Assembly (NCBI GenBank): GCA_028825345.1
Contig: JAPKAJ010000007.1
Coordinates: 1-20,570 of the forward strand
Length of the DNA stretch: 20,570 nucleotides
Source of the DNA: Arenicellales bacterium
Lineage (GTDB): Bacteria; Pseudomonadota; Gammaproteobacteria; Arenicellales; UBA868
Direction of reading: 5' to 3'
Part shown: piece by piece, positions 1 to 7,363 of the stretch
How positions within the stretch are numbered: the first letter of the stretch is position 1
Layout: each line of letters starts with the position of its first letter
Notes under the pieces: generated by a model
What the model was told of the DNA's origin: nothing
Seen by the model: the letters and a program-made list of their open reading frames with translations, nothing else
Database searches by the model: none
Translations under genes and position numbers: made by a program

Positions 1-2
1 AC

Positions 3-374
3 CCTCGGTATTTCGAGATGTTCAACGAGGTGGTTGAACGGTGGTTTGATGAGGCTCTCGGCTGTCCATTTGGGAAATTGCATGAGGAGTGGTCTGCTGG
101 AGTTCCACTGGTAAACAGCGAGTGTCAGTTTCGACGGCCCAACCACCTTGGGGACAGCCTGGATTTTTCCCTGCAGGTCAGTAGGCTAGGGCGGGGCTCG
201 TTCACACTGGATATTGAAGGAAGCCACAAGGGTGTAAGTTGTGTCACAGCGCGCCTCACCATGGTATGGGTTAGTCTCGGTGAGCGACTCCAATCGAGCC
301 CTGTGCCAATAGATATTCACCAGCTGATGTCTGCTTATATGATTGCACCTGATGAGATGGAGCCCAGTAAATGA
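3..374 (+). CDS. Acyl-CoA thioesterase, 4-hydroxybenzoyl-CoA thioesterase type (5' end outside window)
   Basis: Hotdog-fold thioesterase that would release a free acid from an aromatic or other acyl-CoA. The frame is open to the window edge, and the residues before the first ATG (PRYFEMFNEVVERWFDEALG) continue the family's N-terminal helix (a YP-x-Y-x-x-W/F-like stretch). The true start is therefore upstream and roughly 20-25 residues are missing. The visible part has the typical order: long helix, then a beta strand with PLVNSECQFRRPNHLGDSL, then strands ending in the ARLTMVWVSL segment. It lies 31 bp before the CoA ligase on the same strand, which suggests one operon and paired CoA-ester formation and release. 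The family is clear. The 4-hydroxybenzoyl-CoA specificity is only a family resemblance. Confidence 0.8.
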   Translation, partial: PRYFEMFNEVVERWFDEALGCPFGKLHEEWSAGVPLVNSECQFRRPNHLGDSLDFSLQVSRLGRGSFTLDIEGSHKGVSCVTARLTMVWVSLGERLQSSPVPIDIHQLMSAYMIAPDEMEPSK

Positions 375-405
375 CCGTGATGCCGCGCCATCGGGAAGGA
401 TGACT

Positions 406-1992
406 ATGGACTTAAGTGCAACAGTGCCAGTAGCAGTTGAACTGCCACGGCAGTACAACGCGGCTACCCATTTTATAGATCGTCATCTTGACGAGGGTCG
501 CGCGAATAAACTGGCTTTTTTGGATGATCAGGGCGAGTACACCTATTCCGATCTTGCGAAGCGGGTCAACCAGGCGGCTGGGGCGCTATTGGGGCTCGGC
601 CTGCTGCCCGAGCAACGGGTGTTGTTATGTCTTTCCGATACGATTGATTTTCCGGTTGTGTTTTGGGGCGCTGTCAAAGCAGGACTGATCCCAGTCCCTG
701 TCAATACCATGCTCAGCGCAAGCGACTATGTCTATATGCTCGATGACAGTCGCTCGTGCGCATTGATTGTGAGCGACCATCTTCTTGAACACTTTACCGC
801 TAATCTGGCTAGCCGCGTGTTTCTGAATCATGTAGTGGTTTCCGGGGAAAGCCGTGACGGCAGTCAATCATTGGATGCACTCTTGGCTGCAAAGTCCAAC
901 ACCTTCACCCCAATTGATACCACCTGCGATGACAATGCCTTTTGGCTTTATACCTCCGGCTCTACTGGCGTACCCAAGGCGGCGGTACATCGCCACTCTG
1001 ATCTTGTGCAGACAGCAGAACTCTATGGTAAGGGTGTATTGGGTTTGACCGAATCGGATCGGGTTTTTTCTGCCGCTAAATTATTTTTTGCCTATGGCCT
1101 GGGTAACGCCATGTCTTTTCCGCTGCATGTTGGTGCGACCGCGGTGCTGATGTCTGCACGCCCGACACCAGACGCTGTGCTGGAACGTTTGCGCGAAAGT
1201 GAAGCCAGTATTTTTTTCGGAGTGCCGACCCTATACGGTGCAATTCTGGCAGCAGCGGGTAATGACCGAAGTCGAGTTTCAAACAGCCTGCGCTTGTGCG
1301 TTTCGGCAGGAGAAGCTTTGCCGGAGGAGATAGGCCACGAGTGGCAGAAGCGTTTTGGCGTGCCAGTGCTGGACGGACTGGGCAGCACCGAGATGCTACA
1401 CATTTTTTTGAGCAACTCACCAAAGGACATTCGCTATGGCACTTCGGGCAGGCCAGTGCCTGGTTATGACCTGAGGATTGTCGATGAAGATGATGTCGAT
1501 ATCAGTGGCCCGGAAATAGGCGAGTTACTGGTTCGCGGCGCATCGAGCGCCTCGTGTTACTGGAATCAGCGGGCAAAAAGTTTGAGCACCTTCCAGGGGG
1601 AATGGACCCGTTCGGGTGACAAATATTTTCTCGACAGTGATGGCTACTACCATTACTGCGGTCGCTCGGATGACATGCTTAAGGTGGGCGGTATATGGGT
1701 TGCGCCTTTTGAGGTGGAGAGTGCTTTGTTAGCGGAAGAGCGGGTTCTCGAGGCCGCAGTAGTCGGCCATTCTGATGATCAGGGATTGATTAAGCCCAAG
1801 GCTATTGTTGTGCTGCAAGATGGAGTGGTGGGATCGACAGCCTTGGTCGAGGAGCTAAAGGCCTTCGTCAAACAGCGGCTCGCGCCGTATAAGTATCCAC
1901 GCTGGATAGAGTTTGCCGATGAGCTACCGAAAACAGCGACCGGTAAGATTCAGCGCTTCAAATTGCGCAAGCGGCCTAACGACGACATCTGA
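406..1992 (+). CDS. Benzoate-CoA ligase family protein
   Basis: ATP-dependent AMP-forming ligase that should activate an aromatic carboxylate to its CoA thioester in the cytoplasm. With ATG 406 as start (GGAAGG six bases upstream) it is 528 residues, the normal length of benzoate-CoA ligases. Upstream in-frame ATGs at 343 and 400 have poorer spacing. The AMP-binding P-loop YTSGSTGVPK is at about 182-191. The subgroup-typical KLFFAYGLGN stretch is at 225-234, GLGSTEMLHIFLSN lies mid-protein, the hinge region is DMLKVGGIWVAPFEVES, and the catalytic lysine is in KTATGKIQ, about K514. KLFFAYGLGN and the overall form place it with benzoate/hydroxybenzoate-CoA ligases rather than 4-coumarate or fatty acid ligases. 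The actual aromatic acid is not determinable. Pairing with the thioesterase suggests a CoA-ester step ahead of the protocatechuate route. Confidence 0.87.
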   Translation: MDLSATVPVAVELPRQYNAATHFIDRHLDEGRANKLAFLDDQGEYTYSDLAKRVNQAAGALLGLGLLPEQRVLLCLSDTIDFPVVFWGAVKAGLIPVPVNTMLSASDYVYMLDDSRSCALIVSDHLLEHFTANLASRVFLNHVVVSGESRDGSQSLDALLAAKSNTFTPIDTTCDDNAFWLYTSGSTGVPKAAVHRHSDLVQTAELYGKGVLGLTESDRVFSAAKLFFAYGLGNAMSFPLHVGATAVLMSARPTPDAVLERLRESEASIFFGVPTLYGAILAAAGNDRSRVSNSLRLCVSAGEALPEEIGHEWQKRFGVPVLDGLGSTEMLHIFLSNSPKDIRYGTSGRPVPGYDLRIVDEDDVDISGPEIGELLVRGASSASCYWNQRAKSLSTFQGEWTRSGDKYFLDSDGYYHYCGRSDDMLKVGGIWVAPFEVESALLAEERVLEAAVVGHSDDQGLIKPKAIVVLQDGVVGSTALVEELKAFVKQRLAPYKYPRWIEFADELPKTATGKIQRFKLRKRPNDDI

Positions 1993-2034
1993 GAGAATCA
2001 TGAAGTACGGTACAAAGCGAGAGGAAGTTAATCC

Positions 2035-2211
2035 GTGAATAACGCCACTATCTGTGACGCAGTCGTTCGCTTTTCTCGCCTCGTAACCAGTACTATCAGT
2101 AACGCCTTAGACGAGCTGGGTTACGCCAGCATTATTACTGGGTTGCGATGGTTGCTACCCCTTTTCCATCGCAACCGCCTAACCAGCTCCCTCGTCTTTG
2201 AATGCGTATAG
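2035..2211 (+). pseudogene. Truncated RraA-family (aldolase/regulator-like) remnant
   Basis: A 58-codon frame starts at GTG 2035, seven bases after GAGGAAG, and ends at TAG 2209-2211. The translation contains FSRLVTSTISNALDELGY followed by ITGLRWLLP. This is the recognisable N-terminal pattern of RraA-like proteins and HMG/CHA aldolases (serine/threonine-rich start, DALDxLG helix, then GxRPLxP). Full-length members are about 200-230 residues. Here the similarity stops after about 42 residues, and no continuation was found in the other two frames before the Rieske gene. The end of the frame lies inside a large inverted repeat, which suggests the break came from local rearrangement. A short functional peptide is the less likely alternative. 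Confidence 0.5.
2110..2196. repeat. Imperfect inverted repeat / fold-back hairpin
   Basis: A perfect 11-bp inner stem, GGTTGCGATGG (2141-2151) against CCATCGCAACC (2166-2176), encloses a 14-base loop. The pairing resumes further out: GACGAG (2110-2115) with CTCGTC (2191-2196), CTGG (2116-2119) with CCAG (2183-2186), and TTA with TAA, with bulges between. The left arm is the coding DNA of the RraA-like DELG...GLRW segment and the right arm is its degraded inverted copy. There is no T-tract after it, so it is not a classical terminator. Confidence 0.65.
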
Positions 2212-2332
2212 CGCATCAGCCTCTAAGCGCACAACCCATGTACGGTACCTACGGATAGATCGACTCGAAAGTAACTTCCAATATTGCGGTAAGATTTACG
2301 GTTGAAGTGACAATCGTGCAGGATGACGGGGA

Positions 2333-3676
2333 ATGTTGAGCGCAGAACAAAATGACTTGATTACACGAACGGGGCCAGGGGCCCCTACCGGCCAGGTATT
2401 ACGTCGCTACTGGCAGCCGGTAGCGTTGTCTGAGGAACTGGTGGGAGAGCGTCCCCTGACAGCGGTAACAGTCCTGGGTGAACGGCTTGTTCTGTTTCGG
2501 GATGAGCGAGGGTCTTTAGGGTTGATTGATCGACAATGTCCGCACCGCGGTGCCGACCTTTGTTTTGGTCGCCTGGAAGACGGCGGTCTTCGTTGCCCGT
2601 TTCATGGCTGGCTTTTCGACACGAATGGCCACTGTCTGGAACAGCCCGGTGAACCCCAAGGCAGTTTGTACTTCAAGAATATTCAGCAGAACGGTTATCC
2701 GTGTATTGAACGTAACGGAATGATTTTTGCCTTTATGGGGGGCGGGCAGGCGCCGGCCTTGCCGCAAATTGATTGCTTCGAGGCACCGGAGGAATACACC
2801 TTCGCTTTCAAAGGACACTTGGAGTGTAACTGGCTGCAGGCGCTGGAAGTAGGTATTGATCCGGCCCACGCCTCATTTTTGCACCGTTACTCCAAAGCAG
2901 GCGATCCTGGCCTCATCTACGGCCAACAGTTCAGGGATACAGCTGGAGAAGATTGCATTTCGATGACAACACTGTTGCGTGAGTTCCCTCGACCCCAGAT
3001 AGAAGTCGACCGGACCAAATACGGCCTGCGCTTAAGAACCGTGCGTGATCTGGGCGATGATCGCAGGCATGTCCGGATAACCAACCAGTTGTTTCCTCAG
3101 GCCATCTGTATCCCGATGAGTAATGAGATGACTATTACTCAGTGGCATGTGCCGATCGACGACAAAAACTGTTACTGGTATGCGTTATTTACAAACTTCA
3201 AGGCGCCAGTCGATCAGGAAAAGATGCGCAGTCAGCGTCTGGAGCTTTACCAGTTGCCGGATTATCGGGCACGTCGGAACAAGACAAACGATTACGGATA
3301 TGATCCGCAAGAGCAACGTACACGAACTTATACCGGAATGGGCGATGATATTAATGTCCACGACCAGTGGGCGGTCGAGTCGATGGGCGCCATTCAAGAT
3401 CGTACTCGGGAGCATCTGGGCAGAACTGATATTGCGATCCGGGAATATCGAAAACTGCTACTTCAGGCGATCACTGATCAAAAGAAGGGTTGCCCGTTAG
3501 ATCACGTGATATCGCCAACTGGCAGATTCGGGCCCGAGGCGGTAGATGCGATCTCCAGTGGTTCCGACTGGCAGGATCGCTGGCTCGGCCTTGATCGTGA
3601 GCGCCGTGCGGCAAGCCCCTGGAACGCCGTACTACCCGAATCGACAGACCAAGCAGAGCCTGGAGCAGACAGCTGA
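2333..3676 (+). CDS. Rieske non-haem iron ring-hydroxylating oxygenase, large (alpha) subunit, phthalate 4,5-dioxygenase-like
   Basis: Cytoplasmic oxygenase component that would hydroxylate or dihydroxylate an aromatic ring (or O-demethylate it) with electrons from a separate reductase. It has 447 residues, the usual length for phthalate-4,5-dioxygenase-type alpha subunits that work without a beta subunit. The Rieske 2Fe-2S ligands are C69, H71, C88 and H91 (CPHRG...CPFHGW). The mononuclear iron region reads NWLQALEVGIDPAHASFLH, with N166, D176, H179 and H184. AGGA lies 10 bases before ATG 2333; an in-frame TTG follows immediately. Its stop and the GS-like start share a base (TGATG), so the two are translationally coupled. 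No ferredoxin reductase lies in the window. The family assignment is firm, the substrate is open. Confidence 0.9.
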   Translation: MLSAEQNDLITRTGPGAPTGQVLRRYWQPVALSEELVGERPLTAVTVLGERLVLFRDERGSLGLIDRQCPHRGADLCFGRLEDGGLRCPFHGWLFDTNGHCLEQPGEPQGSLYFKNIQQNGYPCIERNGMIFAFMGGGQAPALPQIDCFEAPEEYTFAFKGHLECNWLQALEVGIDPAHASFLHRYSKAGDPGLIYGQQFRDTAGEDCISMTTLLREFPRPQIEVDRTKYGLRLRTVRDLGDDRRHVRITNQLFPQAICIPMSNEMTITQWHVPIDDKNCYWYALFTNFKAPVDQEKMRSQRLELYQLPDYRARRNKTNDYGYDPQEQRTRTYTGMGDDINVHDQWAVESMGAIQDRTREHLGRTDIAIREYRKLLLQAITDQKKGCPLDHVISPTGRFGPEAVDAISSGSDWQDRWLGLDRERRAASPWNAVLPESTDQAEPGADS

Positions 3677-5130
3677 TGACTGATTCGACCGGCCTACAGG
3701 ATTTTATTGAACGATTTGGCCTATATTCAAAAGAGCAGCAGATCGCTGCCAGGGAAGTTGCTCAGAGATCGGAAAAAAATCTTGACACGCTTCGGCTGTC
3801 GTTTGCTGATCAACATGGCGTGCTTCGCGGCAAAAGTTTGGTCGCAGGTGCTACCGGCGCTGTTCTAAGCAACGGCTGCACGATTGCTTCTTCACTACTG
3901 ATTAAGGACACCTCTCACCGGACTGTTTATCCAGTGTGGTCAGAGGGTGGCGGTCTCGGACTGGCTGAGATGAGTGGCGCACGGGATATCATTATGGTGC
4001 CCGATCCAACTACCTTTAAAGTCTTGCCGTGGCTTTGCCGAACTGGCTGGATGCTGTGTGATCTGTATTTTTCCGACGGCCGAGCGGTGCCATTTTCGAC
4101 GCGGCAGATCTGCAAAGACGTTCTAGGCGGTTTGTCCTCCAGAGGCTACACCTATCGCAGCGGGCTGGAAATCGAATTTCATGTCCTGAAACTGGATGAG
4201 GCATCAATGAGTTCAGGAGATGCGACGCAGCCCGCAATGCCCCCAAAGACCTCGCTGCTGGCGACAGGATGCCAGCACCTGACCGAGACCCGCTTGGATG
4301 AACTGGAGCCTGTAATTGAGTTGTTGCGCCTGCAGGCGGTCCAGCTTGGATTGCCGTTACGATCCATGGAGTCCGAATTTGGACCCAGTCAAATCGAATT
4401 CACTTTTGATCCTCAAGATGGATTGGGAACTGCCGATAGCGCAATGCTGTTCCGCAGTATGGCCAAGCAGGTCTGCCATCGTCACGGTTATCACGCCACA
4501 TTTATGTGCCGACCCGCTTTGCCCAACCTGCTCTCCAGTGGCTGGCATTTGCATCAATCACTCATCAATAATATTGACGGCAATAATGTCTTTACCCCCG
4601 AACAGCCAGGTGGATCATTGTCGCCAATAGGCATGCAATTTCTGGCTGGCATTCTGGCGCATGCCCGAGGGGGTTGCTTACTGACGACGCCGACCATCAA
4701 CGGTTACAAGCGTTACCGGCCATTCACACTGGCCCCAGACCGGGCTTGCTGGAGCTGGGGCAATCGTGGTGCCATGCTTCGCGTGATCGGCGGGTATGGT
4801 GACCCAGGTACCCGCGTAGAAAACCGTATCGGTGATCCGGCTGCCAATCCTTACCTTTATCTGGCGTCGCAGATTGTCGCTGGGCTTGATGGAATTGATC
4901 AGGCCATGGATCCCGGGCCAGCGACCCAGACACCCTATGAAAGTGAGGCCGAAGCGTTGCCACGCAGTCTTATGGAGGCTATTACTGCATTTCGTTCGGA
5001 TGCGCTTTATCGCAAGGCGCTGGGAGAACCCTTTGTCGACTACCTGGTGACGCTTAAAGAGGCGGAGGTCGCCCGCTTCCTCTCTGAAGTCACTGACTGG
5101 GAGCAAAAAGAATACTTCTCACTGTTCTGA
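3676..5130 (+). CDS. Glutamine-synthetase-like gamma-glutamyl-amine ligase
   Basis: ATP-dependent ligase of the glutamine synthetase superfamily, 484 residues. The conserved features are present in order: FADQHGVLRGKSL in the N-terminal beta-grasp domain (43-55), metal-binding EIEF (E165, E167), ESEFGPSQIEF (232-242), SGWHLHQSL with H291 and H293, NGYKRYRPFTLAP (342-354), WGNRGAMLR (361-369) and RVENRIGDPAANPYL (380-394). The adenylylation loop of housekeeping GlnA is not seen, and sequence style is closer to the PuuA/GlnT/AtdA1-like enzymes that glutamylate amines. It is coupled to the Rieske gene, so it probably makes or handles that enzyme's substrate. By analogy with aniline catabolism (GS-like AtdA1 with a Rieske oxygenase), a gamma-glutamyl aromatic amine is a plausible product. 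This is inference: the amine is unknown. Confidence 0.85.
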   Translation: MTDSTGLQDFIERFGLYSKEQQIAAREVAQRSEKNLDTLRLSFADQHGVLRGKSLVAGATGAVLSNGCTIASSLLIKDTSHRTVYPVWSEGGGLGLAEMSGARDIIMVPDPTTFKVLPWLCRTGWMLCDLYFSDGRAVPFSTRQICKDVLGGLSSRGYTYRSGLEIEFHVLKLDEASMSSGDATQPAMPPKTSLLATGCQHLTETRLDELEPVIELLRLQAVQLGLPLRSMESEFGPSQIEFTFDPQDGLGTADSAMLFRSMAKQVCHRHGYHATFMCRPALPNLLSSGWHLHQSLINNIDGNNVFTPEQPGGSLSPIGMQFLAGILAHARGGCLLTTPTINGYKRYRPFTLAPDRACWSWGNRGAMLRVIGGYGDPGTRVENRIGDPAANPYLYLASQIVAGLDGIDQAMDPGPATQTPYESEAEALPRSLMEAITAFRSDALYRKALGEPFVDYLVTLKEAEVARFLSEVTDWEQKEYFSLF

Positions 5131-5411
5131 TTCGACCCTCGCACCAAATGAAAGGCCGAACAGTCAATAACGGCGAGCTTATCTACCGTTGGATCATATG
5201 GATTCAAAAATGCAGGCAATCATTGCCAACCCCCTTAGATGATCGGTCTCGTATTACGCATTTGTCTCATGAATGGTATGGGTGTGCGGATTTTGTCGAC
5301 GCGATGCTGCCGCAGGCGTTGCCAGAAAACTATCGAAATCCGTAGCTTGCCCAGAGTGCGGCTCGCTCTTGAAGCCCAACAGGGCCTTTTGCAGTCGAGT
5401 GGGTGCTTCAG
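5131..5411. other. Gap between GS-like gene and alpha/beta hydrolase
   Basis: About 280 bp with no supported gene. A 65-codon frame (5148-5345) exists, but it has no good ribosome site and resembles no family I recognise. It lies in the same frame as the hydrolase but is separated from it by TAG 5343-5345 and by a second stop. No clear terminator hairpin with T-run was seen, so the hydrolase may be co-transcribed or have its own weak promoter. Confidence 0.4.
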
Positions 5412-6206
5412 ATGAGCGGGTCGACACCGTCTCGAACTGTTCAAATCGATGGTGATCTGCTGGAATGCCAGTGGCAGGCGCCTGGCGGATCTGCGCCAAC
5501 CTTAGTGTTTTTGCATGAAGGGCTCGGTTGTGTGCGAATGTGGCGTGATTTCCCTTGCCACCTTGCCACGCAGACAGGGCTGGGAATGCTCAATTACAGT
5601 CGCAGCGGTTATGGCGAATCTAGTACTGCTGTATTGCCCCGACAGCCCGACTATATGCATCATGAGGCAATGGTGGTGCTGCCAAAGGTGCTGGAAGCAT
5701 TTGATATTCGATCGGCAGTTCTGGTGGGACACAGTGACGGCGGCTCGATCGCTATCATTCATGCCGGCAGCGAAAACGCCGACCGGGTCAAGGGGTTGAT
5801 CTTAATGGCGCCACACGTTTTTGTTGAGCCACTCAGTATTGAGAGTATTAGGCAGGCGGCCAAGTTGTATCGCACCACCGATTTGCCAGAAAAACTCTCT
5901 CGCTATCACAGCCCGTGTGTTGACAGCACATTTTGGGGTTGGAACGATATCTGGCTGCATGAGGATTTCCGAAACTGGAATATAGAATCTTACCTACCGA
6001 ATATTAATGTTCCCATGCTCTTGCTACAGGGGGTTCAGGATCAGTACGGTACACTCGCCCAGCTCGAAGCCATCGAATCACAGGTATCTGGGTTCAGCGA
6101 ATCCCATTTGATTCAGGACTGCGGGCATGCCCCGTATCGTGATCAGTGTGAAGCAGTACTGAAGTTCTGTAGTCGGTTCATCGACACACTGATTAGTGCT
6201 GGCTGA
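5412..6206 (+). CDS. Alpha/beta hydrolase fold protein
   Basis: Soluble serine hydrolase of 264 residues, typical for the family. The oxyanion-hole segment is FLHEGLG (33-39, where HG is usual). The nucleophile elbow is GHSDGG with S108, the likely acid is D210 in LQGVQDQYG, and the catalytic histidine is H239 in DCGHAPY. ATG 5412 is preceded by a weak GAGTGGG, and an in-frame GTG 5403 is an alternative that adds three residues. It follows the Rieske/GS-like pair on the same strand and is the only hydrolase of that module. It could therefore cleave an ester, amide or C-C bond in the same upper pathway, but the bond cannot be read from the sequence. It ends convergently with ligC, 187 bp away. 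Confidence 0.8.
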   Translation: MSGSTPSRTVQIDGDLLECQWQAPGGSAPTLVFLHEGLGCVRMWRDFPCHLATQTGLGMLNYSRSGYGESSTAVLPRQPDYMHHEAMVVLPKVLEAFDIRSAVLVGHSDGGSIAIIHAGSENADRVKGLILMAPHVFVEPLSIESIRQAAKLYRTTDLPEKLSRYHSPCVDSTFWGWNDIWLHEDFRNWNIESYLPNINVPMLLLQGVQDQYGTLAQLEAIESQVSGFSESHLIQDCGHAPYRDQCEAVLKFCSRFIDTLISAG

Positions 6207-6393
6207 GTGAACTCAAACCTGCCTATCAGTAGATCAGCATAATTCAGTGCGCTGCCCCACGGAATCTGGACGACACAAAAATCGTAGCGCCTGGCGATAT
6301 CCAAATGCAGATAAACACGCAAAATACCCTCCGGTTGTCATCGTGTAGCCACAGGTTTCGCGTCTCGACTGTATTTAATTAAAGGCTCTTTGA

Positions 6394-7338
6394 TTACCGC
6401 AGCTGTTTTTCGATCAGGTCCAGAGTGCGCATTGCTGGTAAGCATTCAGCCACACTGCTGCTGGGTTCTCGCCCTTCCCGGATGGCCGAGAAAAACTCCC
6501 TATCCTCAAGCTCTATGCCGTTTTGAGATTCGGCTACGCCCGAAAGATCAACGGGGTTCTCATAACCATCAACGAGGTCATCATAGCGGGCGATATAGGT
6601 CCCGTTGTCACAGATATAGCGAAAGAAGGTTCCCAGCGGCCCATCATTATTAAATGAAAGTGACAGCGAGCAGGTTGCTCCGGACGGCACTTGCAGGCTG
6701 ATACTCATATCCATTGCGATGCCCAGTTCCGGGTGTATCGGTCCTTGCAAGGCCTGAATTTTGCTCACGATCTCGCCAGTCTGATATTGAAACAGATCAA
6801 CCGTATGGCAGGCGTGGTGCCAAAGGAGATGATCCGTCCAACTGCGTGGCTCACCCAGAGCGTTGAGGTTGCTGCGGCGGAAAAAGTAAGTCTGAACGAC
6901 CAGGTGCTGAATGCTCAATTCACCTGAAGCAATCCGATGATGCACCCATTGATGACTTGGATTAAAGCGCCGAGTGTGACCAGCCATGGCAATTCGGCCA
7001 GTCTCGCGCTGAGTCTTTACAATACTCTCGGCATCCACCAGTTTTTCGGCCATTGGAATTTCAACCAGAACATGCTTTCCCGCTCGCAGGCACTGTATTG
7101 CCTGGGCCGCATGTAGCGGCGTCGGCGTTGCTAGAATGACCGCCTCGATATCTGATCTTGCCAGACTTTCGTTCAAATCAGTGGTCCAGTGTTCAATGTG
7201 CTGTTCCTTGGCAAGATCCTGTATTGAATCCGGGACTGCGTCGACAATGGAAACCACCTTTACTTTATTGATGGCCGTGATCGCTTGCAGATGCTTTCTG
7301 CCAAAGGCGCCTGCAGCACCGGCAACACAGATTTTCAT
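6394..7338 (-). CDS. ligC: 4-carboxy-2-hydroxymuconate-6-semialdehyde dehydrogenase
   Basis: NADP-dependent Gfo/Idh/MocA-type dehydrogenase that oxidises the hemiacetal form of the LigAB product to 2-pyrone-4,6-dicarboxylate. It has 314 residues, the normal LigC length. The Rossmann motif is GAAGAFG near residue 7, and the EIPMAEK segment takes the place of the EKP motif of the superfamily. The LigC-typical stretches GHTRRFNPSHQ and WTDHLLWHHACHTVDLFQ are present, and the second carries the conserved HH-x-x-H active-site group. It is the last gene of ligA-ligB-ligC, 25 bp after the ligB stop. Context with ring-cleavage and pyrone hydrolase genes makes the assignment secure. Confidence 0.93.
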   Translation of the reverse strand: MKICVAGAAGAFGRKHLQAITAINKVKVVSIVDAVPDSIQDLAKEQHIEHWTTDLNESLARSDIEAVILATPTPLHAAQAIQCLRAGKHVLVEIPMAEKLVDAESIVKTQRETGRIAMAGHTRRFNPSHQWVHHRIASGELSIQHLVVQTYFFRRSNLNALGEPRSWTDHLLWHHACHTVDLFQYQTGEIVSKIQALQGPIHPELGIAMDMSISLQVPSGATCSLSLSFNNDGPLGTFFRYICDNGTYIARYDDLVDGYENPVDLSGVAESQNGIELEDREFFSAIREGREPSSSVAECLPAMRTLDLIEKQLR

Positions 7339-7363
7339 GGTTGGCGCTGCGTGTTGTTTGTTA

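Noticed and set aside
2001..2247. GTACGGTAC repeats flanking the RraA remnant (near 2005 and 2235)
   Set aside because: The same 9-mer or close forms also occur inside genes (near 6045 and 13850), so it is not a special flanking repeat or insertion mark.
4678..5106. 142-codon minus-strand frame opposite the GS-like gene
   Set aside because: It overlaps conserved GS motifs on the other strand and shows no family features.
5148..5345. 65-codon frame after the GS-like gene
   Set aside because: No good ribosome site, no recognisable motif, and stops separate it from the hydrolase in the same frame.
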